DNA of 64,000 nt, from contig BRON01000007.1 in assembly GCA_024345305.1 (NCBI GenBank), positions 186,001-250,000 on the forward strand. Direction: 5' to 3'. Positions 1 to 11,446 of this stretch are shown piece by piece (position 1 is the first letter of the stretch; each line of letters begins with the position of its first letter). Below the pieces are notes generated by a model that worked only from the letters and a program-made list of their open reading frames with translations, made no database searches and had not been told where the DNA came from. Both the position numbers and the translations under genes were made by a program. Source of the stretch: Mrakia gelida (taxonomy: Eukaryota > Basidiomycota > Tremellomycetes > Cystofilobasidiales > Mrakiaceae).

Positions 1-1004
1 CGTCGTGCTGAGGGTGCCGCTGCTGTGAGTCGCGTTTCGTCTTCGTCCGTGCTCGGTTCTTAGGTCTGCCTTCTTCTCTGGAGCAAGACTCGCAACGAGT
101 GATGTGCTGTGCTTCCGGCAATGCTGGACTCCAATCGTACACGATGTAGAGCAAGAGCTGACCTCTCTTCCCCTTCGTCGACGTCGCGTTCGTCCTTTGT
201 TTGTCTTTCTCGCAGGTACGGACCAACCGAGTACAACACCGAAGGACCCGTCAATTTCCTTCTTGACGTCGTGATGGATCGTTTGTCTGGGAAGACTTAT
301 CAGAGTTCGTTCAGCCCGTCCCTCCTTCTCTCTTCCTTCATCGCGTCGTCCCTCGCTTTGTTTTTCGTCCCGCTGACCGTCCTTTCTTCCTCTTCGCCTT
401 CCCCCCTCACTCTCTCTCCTTCTTCCCCCTCCCACAGTGGACACCTACCAAACCCGCTACCCTACCAACGTCTACGACGTCGCTCAAACCCTCCTCCAAA
501 TCGTTCATCGCTTCCCTCCTCCTCCCATCTCACCCTCGACGTCGACATCGCCGCAGAAGGGCCTGATACTGCACTTCTCTTCCCGGAGAGCGTTCACGAA
601 GATGGATATCTGTCGTGTGATGGCGAGAGCGCTGGGGGGAAAGGGAGAGACGGACGAGGAGTTGGGGTTGGGACATCTGGTGGAGGATGGGAGTACGCCG
701 GCGGTGGGGGTTGTGAGACCCAAGGTGAGTTTTCAGTCTTGTCTTTTCTGAGCTCTACCGACTGTGCTGGAAGGGACGGAGTGAGCGAGAGAAGAGTAAC
801 CAAACGCGACGCGTCGAGATTCGACGAGCTCGAAAACGAAGCTGACTCGACTCCGTCGCTCGCTTCCCATCGCAGGACACCCAACTCTCCCTCGTCTCCC
901 TGGAGGAGAACGGCATCGTCTGGAACGAGGAGAAGACCTTTGAGGAGTGGTGGACCGAGTATCTAGGACCAGGAGGAAAAGGACGACCCGCTCAACTCGA
1001 TTGA
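1..1004 (+). CDS. MAT2B-like / RmlD-family NAD-dependent reductase, 3' part
   Basis: Partial gene whose 5' end lies outside the window. Exons are <1-24, 216-304, 438-724 and 876-1004 (stop TGA). Splicing joins RVPLL to YGPTEYNTE, then KTYQ to MDTYQTRYPTNVYDVA; a methionine codon is rebuilt across the second intron. This order (a hydrophobic strand ending in RVP, then YGPT, then Q-R-Y/F-P-T-x-V-x-D-V-A, then a C-terminal R-P-K-D/N-x-Q-L segment) is typical of the regulatory beta subunit of methionine adenosyltransferase and related dTDP-4-dehydrorhamnose reductases of the extended SDR fold. In animals MAT2B binds the catalytic MAT subunit and modulates S-adenosylmethionine synthesis. The cofactor-binding N-terminus is not visible, so a true reductase cannot be excluded. 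Confidence 0.8.
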
Positions 1005-1824
1005 GCGCGAGTTCGTCCCTCAAACCCTCGCTCTCCGATTGACATGCTCCTTCCTCCCTCGTAGCCAAGACTTCTACCACCTCCTGCCACCAGGAATAGA
1101 AACCTCGCCTCAAAGGGAAGACGCGAAGGGGAGGGGAAGCTCGGACCTCCTCAGATGTTTCAGACGCGTCGAAGGGCGAGATAGAACAAAGGCGAAGCAG
1201 GGCGAAGATCCTTTTGTTCTCGAGACTTCGTTCTCGAAAAAGATCGAGCTGATTTGGAGGTTGACTCTCAACCACCACCAACGTCTCCAACTGACGAAGA
1301 GGAAAGGAAGGAAGGAAAAGCTAACGAGTGACAGCTCTGGAAGGAAGCACTTCCAGAGATGAGCTCGAGCTGAAACACGCGCGTCTTCGTCCGTTTCTTT
1401 TCTTTCGCGCTGGTGAGTCCTTGGTCTTTCTCCCTTCGAGCTCTTTCTGGCCATTCTCTAACCCACCTTTCCTCCTTCACCCTCGTACTCTCTTCAGTAA
1501 AATCTTCCTTCATCGGACAGCCTCTCTCCCTTCTCCTGGATACCAGGCGACGATGAGCAGGGCCGCCTGACTCCGAACCCCCCCTCTCTCAGGCGAGAAT
1601 TCACCTCTTTTCTTCCCTTCCCTCCAACCTGAACTCTCCCCCAAACCCTCAGCTTCACCTTCTTCCCTTCTCTCCCTTCTCCCTTTTACTTAAACCCTCA
1701 CCTACATCTCGCCGGTCGCAGACTCCTCACTTTCCTTCGTCCCTCTTCCTCCAAGCTTCGACAGCTCAAACCAAACCAAACCACCTCCCTTCACCCCCCT
1801 ACTCCACCCTAAATCCTTCCAACT
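1005..1824. other. Intergenic spacer and presumed promoter of the next gene
   Basis: About 820 nt with no ORF I can support. The last 250 nt before the ATG at 1825 are strongly CT-rich, as in front of most genes here. A GACGCGTC palindrome lies near 1163. No TATA box is obvious. Confidence 0.5.
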
Positions 1825-2980
1825 ATGGCTACTTCTGCTTCCCTCCTTCTCTCGCTTCTCTCCCTCTCCCTTCTCTCGGCTCCTGCTACAGCTCAGAAGG
1901 TGAGCTCGATCTCTTCGTTCGAGAGCGAGGGAGGGACTATGTGTTCGTTCGGGAGGGCTGACCTCTCTCCATCTCCCTTTCGCTTCCTTCCTTCCTCTTC
2001 TCCCTTCCTTTTGTCCTAGGTCATCGGCTGGGTTGGAGATGCTCCTGCTTCCTACGCTCCTGCTGCCTACGATGCTGCTGCCACTGCCACCTCGGCTCCC
2101 GCCGAAGCAGCCTCCACCGTCGCTCCTCTCTCGGCCTACCAAACCTCGATGATCTACTCCCCTCCAACCACCACAACCCCCTACCCGGACGACATCGTCA
2201 CCTACCCTACCGCCGCTCCTACTGGATCAGGTGATGGAGGATCGTGAGTCCCCTTCACAGTCTCGGAGAGAGGAGACGGACGGAGGTTCGTGCTCGCTTC
2301 CCTTGAGCTTTCGCTGACGACTCCTTCCTTCTTCAGCTACCCTGGATACGACTGGATGATGACCGAGGGATACAAGTCCGTCGACTGTGGATACGGATAC
2401 CAGAAGGACTCGTCGGGAAAGTGTGCCAAGATGACCTGGGTTCGTCGCGTTTCTCTCCCTCCCCTCCTCCCATGCTCTCGAATGTCTCCGACTCTCTCCT
2501 CTCGTCTCGCTGAGAATAGACTTGCTAATCTCCGGTTTCTCGTTTTCCTTTCTGTTCAGTACTCCGCTGAGACTGACTTTGGATGCTACGAGACTCGGGT
2601 GAGCCCCTTCCCTCTTCCTTTCGCTTCTCAACGACGGACGAGGTGATCGCTTTTGGCCGTCGACAAGGGAACGAGATTGCTGATCTTCCCGCGCCCCCTT
2701 CGATTTCACGTCTTCGCTCTTCCGCAGATCATCAAGGAGAAGATTCACGTCACTGTCAAGGAGACCGTCAAGCAAGTGTGAGTTTCTACTCTACTCATGT
2801 CGAGCGAGAGCGACGAGGTCGAGACCACCCTCTTTCACGTGCACCCCTTTCGAGAGCTCATTCTTCCCCTTCCTTCCCTTCAAACCTTCAACAGCGAGAC
2901 CGTCATTTGCACAGTCACTTCCACCGAACTCTCGACCACTACCATGCACGAGACGGCCACTGGTGAGTTCTTGCTTCGTT

Positions 2981-3012
<32 letters not shown>

Positions 3013-4210
3013 CTCGCCCTCGCTCTCGCTCGTTCTTCGTCCTCGAACGTCGTCCTTCTCTCCTTCGCTGATGCTTCTCCCTCCTCTCTTTCCCACCTTC
3101 TTCTTTCCTCTAGTCACCCACACGATGACCGATACCGCTACCGTCGCTGTTCCTGTACGTCTCAACTCCTTCAAGCTCCTTTTCTTTCGCTCGTCGCGTC
3201 GAGTCCGACCCTTCGACCCAATCTCGTTCGACTGACCTTGAACGTTCGTCGACTTGCTAGACTATCGTCCTCAAGACTATGACCGAGTTCATGGCCGAGA
3301 CTATGTGAGTTCCTCGTCGTTCGCTTTCCCGTTCGAAACGAGTCGATTCGCGGGAAACCCTCGACTTCGCGCTGACTTTTCCCTCTCTCACCCTCTCGTC
3401 GGTCTTCCGCTATCTAGGACCGAGACCGCCACCAAGCTCGAGACTGCCACTGAGGTCAAGACGGACATCCAGACGGAGACTGCCATCAAGACGTGAGTCC
3501 TCTCGAAGTTCTGGTTCGAGGGAAAGAAAGTGGAAGAGGAGGGAACGACGCGAATGACTTTCGATCTGTTCCCTCTTCCAGCGTCGAGGTTCCCGTCACC
3601 TTGACCAAGGTCTGGGAAACCACGATCGTCAAGGACCAAACCCTCACGGAAATCAACACCCTCACCTCCGTGTGGGTGTCGACGGCCACTCAGACGAAGA
3701 CGGACTTGGAAGTTTCGACGGCAACCATCACCCAGACCGTCTCTGTCGCTGAGACGGCCCTCGCGCAGTGCATTGGTGCATGCTCGAACACCTATGGACT
3801 GTGAGTTGTCTTTGGAAGGTCAATCGAGTTGGGAGAAAGTTGTTGAGTGCGTGTCGCTTCGAGCTGACTTCCTCGTTCCGCGCTTCTTCTTTCCAGCATG
3901 ACCACCGCCTACGGATACGTCGCTCCTACCTACGCCGCTCCTGCGTACACTACTACCACCGCTGCTGCCGAGGCTCTCATCACCGCCGCTCCTACTTCGA
4001 CTGGAGGAGCCTGCCCGAGTGAGTCTTCGTCCTTCGTCGTTCGTTCCTCTTCTCGCGTTCGACTCTCGCTGACCCCCTCTGTTTCTTCTTCTTCTTATTC
4101 CTCCCCTCTCAGGCGCCGGATGTGCCTCCGGACCCGTCGCCAGCAAGGACTCAGGATCGGGAGGGAAGGTCATCTCCTCGCCCGAGAAACGACGAGTTCG
4201 CTCGCACTAG
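1825..4210 (+). CDS. Secreted Thr-rich cell-surface protein of unknown function
   Basis: Twelve exons: 1825-1899, 2020-2243, 2337-2439, 2560-2598, 2728-2777, 2895-2962, 3114-3154, 3261-3304, 3418-3492, 3582-3800, 3897-4018 and 4113-4210. They give about 385 residues. Residues 1-24 form a classical signal peptide (MATSAS, a Leu/Ser-rich core, then APATAQ). An Ala/Thr/Tyr/Pro-rich stretch follows, then a small Cys/Tyr domain (VDCGYGYQKD, GKCAKMTW, DFGCYET). The middle consists of short T-E-T / V-T-x-T segments, each carried by its own exon of 40-75 nt. Near the C-terminus are four Cys (QCIGACS, GGACPS, AGCASG) and the basic tail RRVRSH. No GPI signal is obvious. Secretion or cell-wall location is inferred; I do not recognise the family. 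A decayed copy of its 3' part lies at 5565-5780. Confidence 0.75.
2985..3020. repeat. Hexanucleotide repeat (CGCCCT)6 in an intron
   Basis: Six perfect tandem copies of CGCCCT, followed by degenerate copies, inside intron 6 of the secreted-protein gene. It lengthens the intron but leaves donor, branch region and acceptor intact. Confidence 0.9.
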
Positions 4211-4854
4211 ATTCGCCTCGGCTCCCCGTCGCGTTTCTCTCGCGGTTCCTTTCGTTTCTCGTCTCTCGCTCGCTCTGAACCCTCCTCCTCCTTAACGTAA
4301 TAGATCAGTCGTCTTGATTTCCCTTTCTTTCTCTTTCTCTTTCTCTACACCTCAGTAATCCTTCCCCCCCTCACCCACCCATCTCAGCTCACTTCTAATC
4401 CTACCCTCCCTCAACCCCTCTTCGTCCTTCACATCTTCTTACTTCGCTGCTAGCACCTCCTTAGCCAACATACGGACGATAACCCCTTTTAGTCCCTCCC
4501 CACTTTGTTTCGTTCCCCTTCGCTTCGCGTCTAGCTTCGTGCATTTTTTGAGACTTTTGTTCGAGAGAGGTCTCCTTTTTTTCTTCGTTCGTTGGCCTCC
4601 CACTCGACTTTTGAATAACAAGGTTGATCCTGTTTGTCCCGAACTTGTTCTTGGCTGGAAAGGAGAAGAGAGAGAGACGGGGAAGGAAGGGAAGGAGGAA
4701 GGGAGGGCGGGAAAGGAAAGACGACGACGAAAAAGGGACGACGCGTGGAGTTGAGTGAACGAATGCGAGAGATCCGTTGAAGCGACAACGACGAGGGTCA
4801 AGAGAGCGAACGAGGTCGTATGTAGATTGAATCGTGATGCTTCTTCTTCTCGAG
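4211..4854. other. Intergenic spacer with no recognisable gene
   Basis: About 640 nt: 3' flank of the secreted-protein gene (CT-rich to about 4450), then AG-rich sequence. Open frames here are short and lack splice structure. I see nothing coding before the glutamate synthase relic. Confidence 0.5.
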
Positions 4855-5345
4855 TGAGTCTCCGTCAAGCTCGTTTCAGAGGTCGGAGTCGGGATCGTCG
4901 CTTCTGGAGTCGCAAAGGCTCGAGCAGACCATATCCTCATCTCTGGACACGACGGAGGAACCGGAGCATACGTCCCGCTGCACCATAAGATCCATCTCGA
5001 TCCCCCTGATTGAAGGGAGTCGGCGGCGTCAGGAACGAATTGACGACGCGTTCCGATTCTTTGGCTCTTCGCTCAAAATTGACAGGCGTCGACGCTTCTC
5101 TATTTTCTTCCGTTTACAGTTCCCGTTGGACCTCCATCAAATCGGTTGGCCTTCCTTTCGAGCTGGGGCTCGCCGAGACCCACCAAACGCTCGTATCAAC
5201 AACCTTCGAGGACGAGTGACGGTCCAGACCGACGGTCAGATCCGAACTAGACGAGACGTCGCTATCTGGCGCTTGTCTTCTCGGAGCTGAGGAGTGGGGT
5301 TAAGATTATAAGTCTCGAATTGCTGGGCGCTGCAGATGGTGAGTT
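4855..5345 (+). pseudogene. Decayed fragment of glutamate synthase (GOGAT)
   Basis: Relic of the FMN/synthase domain of NADH-glutamate synthase. In frame from about 4872 it reads [12 protein letters not shown], then SGVAKARAD, then [13 protein letters not shown], a GOGAT hallmark. After a stop-containing, intron-like gap ending in TTTACAG near 5119 comes [12 protein letters not shown] and [14 protein letters not shown] frameshift leads to [17 protein letters not shown] and RRDVAI, and a further frameshift to LLGAEEWG near 5280. Homology fades at about 5345. Only roughly 130 codons of a protein normally around 2,000 residues remain, with at least two frameshifts and a broken intron. This cannot be functional; the intact gene must be elsewhere. 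It reads on the same strand as both neighbours. Confidence 0.85.
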
Positions 5346-5564
5346 GGGCTCAAGTCATCGAGGAAGAAGAGGGGCGGGGGGAGGGAAAAAAGAGCGGAAG
5401 ACGACGCGCCTTAAAACGAAGTCTGCCGTTTTTATTTTGCTTCTCGTCTTCCTCGGTGACGAATCGAGGCACCTTTTGGTAGGCCTATAGGGAAGGAGAA
5501 GGGGATCGCAAAAGGCATGGGGAACCTACCAGCGAGTGCGATGAAAGGAAGAAAATGAGAGGTC

Positions 5565-5780
5565 TCGTCCAAAACAAAGACGGATCTGAAAGGGACTTCT
5601 ACTACGATCATCCAAGACACCCCCCTCCAGGAAACAGCCTTGGCGCAGTTACTTGGTGCATTCTCGAATACCTATGGGCTGTGAGTCGTTTGGGAGGTCT
5701 GTCGAGTTGGGGGAAGGTCGTTGAGTACGCGTCGCGTCGAAGTTTCGAACTGATTTCCTGTTCCCTCCTCTTTTTCAGTG
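5565..5780 (+). pseudogene. Decayed copy of the 3' part of the secreted-protein gene (1825-4210)
   Basis: Nucleotide similarity to 3690-3896 runs through the end of exon 10 and all of intron 10 of the secreted-protein gene. Shared blocks include CGCAGT..TTGGTGCAT.CTCGAA.ACCTATGG, the donor GTGAGT, GTCGAGTTGGG (ATCGAGTTGGG in the parent), GGTCGTTGAGT (AGTTGTTGAGT in the parent), and a CTGAT branch with TTTCAG acceptor. The coding part upstream is weaker and frameshifted. Similarity stops at the acceptor. Because exon and intron are both present, this was a DNA-level duplication, not a retrocopy. Confidence 0.8.
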
Positions 5781-5985
5781 GTTGTTTTTCCTTTGCGACT
5801 CTCCAGTATTGTCTCGCTTCCCAATTGTTCAGATCAGGACGTCTTGCTGGGGACAAAGAAAGGGGAAACGGGAGCAGGACGACGCGTCTCGGCACTCTGC
5901 GAGAAAAAGCAAAGAAACGCGTCGAGTCGGCGAGCTCGCTGCTCCTCCTCTCGCCCAACGCTCACGCCGTCCCCACCTCCTTCCT

Positions 5986-8900
5986 ATGGCTCCTTCTTCT
6001 TCCGCTCCGCCAAGTCGAGCTCCATCTGGTTCCCACCCTTACTCCTCTCCTCGAACGTCTTCCTCCACCAACAACCCAGCAGCAGGACCGTCGTCTTCTC
6101 CTTTGACTGGGAGGATCCTCCAACCCCTCTCAACGAGAAGTCCCCTTCCTGGATGGACGAACGCGCCTACTAGAGCTTCGTCTTTCTCAAGCGGGAACGG
6201 GAAGAGGAAGGCTGATGAGCTTGAGGAGGAGGAAGAGGAGGAGATTGATGATATTGAGGAGGATGATGGGGAGGAGATTGGAGGGAAGGTCGAGGAGAAG
6301 GGAGGAGAGGTGGCGAGGGAGGAGAGCTCGATGCTCGTTCAAGAGGAGGAACCAGCTCAGCAGCGAGGCTCGCCAGTCGATGAAGACGAGGAGGTGGTTG
6401 CAGTCGAGTCGATGGTTGGCGTAGTCGCATCCGAGGAGGGAAAGGAGGAAGAGGTGGAGGAGAAGGAAGGAGGAGATGTTGAGGTCGACCTTCCCCTCCC
6501 TCCTTCCCCCCTCCTTCAGCATCCGCCTCCTCCTCCTCAGGCCGTCGTCGTCCCAAAAGAGGAACCGTCTCTACCACAACAACCACAACAACAACCAGCA
6601 GCTTCCATCTCCACCTCCACCCAAGCCCTCGCCCACTCTCCAGCAGCTCTCCTCGCAACATCCAACTCCAACCTCCGAGCTCACCCTCCTTCGACGGCGG
6701 CAGGAGCAGCAGCTATCGCACGATCTCTCGGTTCGCCAGTCCCCATTCCTCGACCCCAGCCTCACTCTCGATTCGAACCTCCAGTCCTTCCTTACCCTCA
6801 GCCATGGCAGCAGCAACCGCAACCTTCCAACTCTCCACCTCCTGCTTACTCGAACCTCCCTCCTCCCAACATCCCAGCTCAAGGTCTCGCTGGTCCCTCC
6901 AACTACATGCTCGCTCCTCCGCCGCCCGCACCAGCTCCTGAAATCGAGGTCGAGGTCGAGGAGGTCGTGGTCCTGAGTGATGAGCAGCAGGGAGTCTTGG
7001 ACATGGTGATGAGTGGGCAGTCGTGAGTCCTTCGTTCGTCGGACAGCCGAGGCGAGACGTTGGGCTGATCGACTTCCTCTTGTCTCCCTTGGGTTCGCAG
7101 ACTCTTCTTCACGGGGAGTGCAGGGACAGGGAAGTCGTTCCTCCTCCAACAGATCATCAAGCGACTCAAGAAGACGAAGAAAGTGATTGGAGTGACCGCG
7201 TCCACGTGAGTCTTCCTTTCTCGCCTCTTCTGCCTTCCTCGTCGTTCTTCGAACTCGTGCTGAACTTCCTTATCCGTTCGGTACCTCTCAGGGGAATCGC
7301 CGGACTCAACATCAAAGGACAGACTCTGCACAGCTGGGCTGGAGTGGGTTTGGCTCTGGAGGACGCCGAGACGCTTGCGAAGAAGATCATCGGTACCTAC
7401 GACGTCTCGGATCCGAGGAGGCAGACTAGGACTGGGCATCGTGAGTTCCCAGTCTCGATCTTCTCTCAGAAACTCTCCTGCCCTTTGCTCGTCGAGACTC
7501 AAATCGAGTCGTCCTCGCTCGCTTTCGCCCTCCTCCTCGAAGGACGTACCAAGCTGATAACTCCGCTTCGGCGTGGTTTTGCGCACCAGGACCTGCAATG
7601 GAGAGATGGCTCACGACGGAAGTGCTGATCGTGGATGAGATCTCGATGGTGAGTCCGACGCGTCTCGACGGCGAAACGGCGGCTTCCTCGCCTCGCCTGA
7701 CCAGCTCTTGTCTTCGACGCGATTCAGATCGATGGAATCTTCTTCGACAAGCTCGAGTACGTCGGGAGGAGGACGAGGAACTCCCAACTACCTTTCGGAG
7801 GGATTCAGCTAGTTCTCGTCGGAGACTTCTTCCAGTGAGTCGCGACTCCGGACCTCTAGCTCGAAGCGAACGGCTGCTCCCGTCGCCTCGACACATTTTC
7901 GTCCCTGGCGGAGGAGACTGCGAACTGACGGAATCCCTTCCCACATCTGTCTTTCGCACGTCTCAGACTACCTCCTGTCCCTCAGAAGGGAAAGATGAGC
8001 TTCGCTTTCGAGGCTAGGTCTTGGAAGGATTGCGTCCCCAGGGCGAGTTGCTTTCGTTCCGCCTAGTTCGCTCGTCGCACAGCTGACGCGACCCATACCT
8101 TGTCTTCGATCACAGATGGTCCATCTCTCGAAGGTCTTCAGGCAGAAGGATGACAGTACGTGATGCTCGTTTTCATTCACCCCTCGCTTCTTCTCGAATC
8201 GGATCTGACGCGTCGTCTCTCCTCTGCTCACAGGCTTCGTTCGGATCCTGAACCAGATGAGATTAGGCTGCCTTGATAAGGTGGGACTAACACCTATCCA
8301 GGTCGTCGGGTCGGATGACTCACGGTTGAGGCGATTCTGTCTTCTTTCGACGTCGCTGACGCTCTCTCGTTTCGCTCGTCTCACTTCCGACTCCAGACCT
8401 CGAACCGAATCCTCTCTGGTCTCAAGAGGGAGATCAAGTATCCCGACGACATCTACTCGGAGCTCTACCCTGTTCGTCCCGGTCTACTTCCCAACAAAGG
8501 CGGCGCCTTCCTCGCTGAACTCTCCTTTCCTCGCGTCCCACCTTCCAGGTCAAGGCTCAAGTCGACTCTGCCAACTTCTCAAGACTCAAGGCTCTCGAAG
8601 GTCAGCCCTACTGCTACAAAGCTCAAGATACTCCTGGGTACGTTCAAATCGACCCGAGCGAGAGCCTCGTCGCCAGAAGAGCTCGACGTGTCGTTTCCGT
8701 CTCTCCCATCACTCACGCTCTTTCGTCTCGCATTCTCGTCCTCAGTTACGACGAATACGATCGACCGATCCCGGAGGAACGATGCAAGACACTTCTCAAC
8801 GCCAGTAGGGCACCAGCCGAGATCACGCTCAAGGTCGGCGCCGTCGTGGTCAGTGGTTGTTCCGTTTGCTCTGGTTCTGTCCTTGCCGTCGCCTTTGGTC

Positions 8901-10323
8901 TACCGTCCAGCTGACTGGTCCCATTCGTATCGTTTTCGCAGATGCTGGTCGTCGTGAGTTCTTGTTCCATCTCTCGTTTTTGAAGGCCGATTCTGATCGA
9001 CTCGAACCTCTTCGTTCATCGCTTCAAAGAACCTTCAAAACGGATCTCTCTGCAACGGCAGCCTCGGAAAGGTCGTCGCTTTCGAAACGAGATACGAAGG
9101 TGTGTTGATTTTCTCCTCCCTCTTGGTCGTGATACCACTCGACTGACGTCCTTCCTCCCCTTCTCGTTTCTTCAGCTTCGCGAGACTCCGACATCGAACT
9201 CGCTCAGGTCAAGACCGCTGCCGACGAGGACAGCGATTCGGACGACTCTGACGACGAGATCATCTCTACCGACTCCTCTGGAACTCCCATCCCCGGTCCA
9301 ACGAGAATCAAGACAGTCAAGAAAGTCAAGGCTCGAATCCCCGTCCCGCCACCACCCGTCTCTCACGCTCAGACCTTCCAGTCTTCGATGGCTCGATCTT
9401 CGCAGTGGGATCGAGCACCTCCTCCTCCGAGGGATGATGGGACTCCCTGGCCTGTTGTCGAGGTGAGTCGTGTCCGAGAAGCGTGAAACCGGGCGAGTCG
9501 CGTTCGAGTTCTGAGCTTCCCTTCCCTTCGTCCTCGCAGTTCGTTACAGGAGAACGGCTTCTCATGGTTCCTCACGCGTTCGAAGAGCAGAGGTTTGCGA
9601 GAGGGAAGATCATCGTCGAGGCGACTAGACAGCAGGTTCCCTTGATCTTGGCGTGGGCGCTGAGTGGTAAGTTTCGACGACGCGTATCTCCATCTCTCTC
9701 GAAACAACGACGCTGATCGTACACCTCCTCTTCCTCCGACGCTTCAGTTCACAAGAGTCAAGGGCAGACTCTCACTAGAGTCAAGATCGATCTTCAAAGG
9801 ACTTTCGAGAAGGGTTTGTCTTCGTTGTCGACTCACGAGCTCTCCTTCGAGCGCGTCGAACGCGAGACTTCGCTGACCTCGAGCCGCCTCTTCTCCTCTT
9901 AATTCCCTTCTTCTAGGTCAAGCCTACGTGTGAGTTCATCTCACATCGCTCTCGTCTCTCTTGCCCTCGGTCGGAACGAGATCTGATCTGACCCTTCCCT
10001 CGGTCTTTCTCTTCTCCAGCGCTGTCTCTCGATGCACCTCCCTCGACACCCTCCAGATCATCAACTACCTTCCTTCGAAGTGAGCCTCTTTCTGCGCTAC
10101 ACTTCCTCGGTCTTGCGTTCTCGCTCTCCTACTAACCGCGTCCCTTTTCCTCCGTCGCTCGAACAGAGTGACCGCACACCCCTCCGTCCTCGCCTGGGCA
10201 CGTCGCGAAGGCATCCTCCAGCTCGATCCCGACCTCGTCGACGCTAGCAAATGGGACAACAGGGAGGTTGATCTCGGAGGAGGGATGGGGATGGGGCAGG
10301 TGATCAAGATCGGGAGGAGGTGA
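5986..10323 (+). CDS. PIF1: PIF1-family 5'-3' DNA helicase
   Basis: Nineteen exons give 899 residues. The ATG at 5986 opens a 345-residue low-complexity N-terminus (Ser/Pro-rich, then a Glu/Asp-rich run, then Gln/Pro-rich) carried on exon 1 (5986-7022). The helicase core follows: Walker A GSAGTGKS (exon 2, 7101-7205), GIAGLNIKGQTLHSWAG, Walker B VLIVDEISM (7590-7648), GGIQLVLVGDFFQLPPV, SKVFRQKDD, KVGA..MLV, NGSLGKVVAFE, and the signature VHKSQGQTL (9748-9813). Two exons are tiny: 8942-8953 (12 nt) and 9917-9929 (13 nt). The intron at 8043-8115 is GC-AG; this choice restores the conserved C-V-P stretch. The PIF1 family unwinds G-quadruplexes and acts at telomeres and in mitochondrial DNA; location here is not evident. 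Frame is preserved through all 19 exons. Confidence 0.93.
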
Positions 10324-10859
10324 GAGGGTCGAGGTCGAGGTTCGTCGACGAAGGGTTGTGTTTTCGCTAGCTTTCGAGTAGGTTTCGTTTGGGTTCTTCG
10401 TTTTCTTCGCTTTCTTTTTATGACATTCACGATTCTCGCTTCCTATCCTACCCGTCCGCCTGGAGCGAAAGGAAATAACGGAAGACAGGATTGCTCGACG
10501 CGTCCCTTCGCCTCGACGGACGACCGACCAATCCTTCGTTCGGACAGCCTCGGCCTCGTACCTTTGATCTTCCTCCGCCCCACCCCAAAAAATCTTGCCT
10601 TGGCCAGTCTCGATCACCTCGAAACCTTATCTAGAAGATTTTCCCTCGTTCCTTCCTCTTTCAACGCAGCGAAACTCGATCGCCAAATCGTTCCCTCCTT
10701 CCCTCCCTCTCCCTCCCCTTCCTTCTCACCCTCACCCCCTCCCCCCCTCCCGTCCCTTCCCTTCCCGTCTCACAAAACTACCAGAAACGGGACCAAGACG
10801 GTTCTAAACCCTATCTCCTCGTCCCTCGGCCGACAAAAGCGAACGGAGGTCAGTCTCGA
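10324..10859. other. Intergenic spacer
   Basis: 3' flank of the helicase gene and presumed promoter of the small gene at 10860. The stretch 10640-10780 is an almost pure CT tract. GACGCGTC occurs near 10497. No ORF with splice support. Confidence 0.5.
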
Positions 10860-11304
10860 ATGCAACACTCCTCGCTCGATCGCGCTGAGCTCGTCGAGGT
10901 GAAGTTGGGTGGTGGGGATCAGCATGATATGATGCTGACTAGGACTACCTTCGCCTCTTCTAGTTCATATCAGGTTTTCCTCCAACGGCGACACCACTCG
11001 AAGGAAGGGTCGTGTTCAGGTCGACCGACGCTGGTGAGCTTCTCTTTTCCTACTCGACGTCGTCGCCAGCTCGCTCGCTCGAGAAGCGAGGATGCGAGGT
11101 GTGTTAGCTGACTTGAGTTCTCCTTCCACAGGCTCAGATAACGTCAGCGAATTTAGCTCGAAGGCAGCTTCTCGTCGTCTAGCAGCAGCAGCAGCGGAGG
11201 AATCCGTCAGCCCACACCTCCTCCCTCTCTCCCTTCCCTCCGCCACGTCAACCACTCTAGCGGACGAACCGACGCGTTTCTTGGGGGTGGAGTCGGACCA
11301 TTAG
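10860..11304 (+). CDS. Small protein of unknown function
   Basis: Three exons (10860-10898, 10964-11033, 11132-11304) give 93 residues. Both introns have GTGAAG/GTGAGC donors, CTGACT/CTGACTT branch sites and TAG/CAG acceptors, as in the confident genes nearby. The product starts MQHSSLDRAELVEFISGFPP and continues with a strand-like segment (GRVVFRSTD) and an Ala/Arg-rich helix (KAASRRLAAAAAEE). I do not recognise it. Its stop lies about 140 nt from the end of the converging minus-strand gene. The support is splice-site quality only. Confidence 0.5.
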
Positions 11305-11446
11305 GAAGACGGGAAGCCGGTGTAGCTGGAGAGGGTCCAGCGAGCTGAGTGGGAGGAGGCGGTGAACTGTGAGTGGACTTGGAACGGTCGACGACGGGCT
11401 GAGCGAGGAGGAGGGCGAGGACGGTCGGCGATGTTGAGCTCCGCCT

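Noticed and set aside
5782..5985. Upstream extension of the helicase reading frame
   Set aside because: The frame is open upstream of ATG 5986, but the sequence there is the end of the gene relic and its flank. The residues look non-coding and the Met at 5986 starts the typical Ser/Pro-rich leader.
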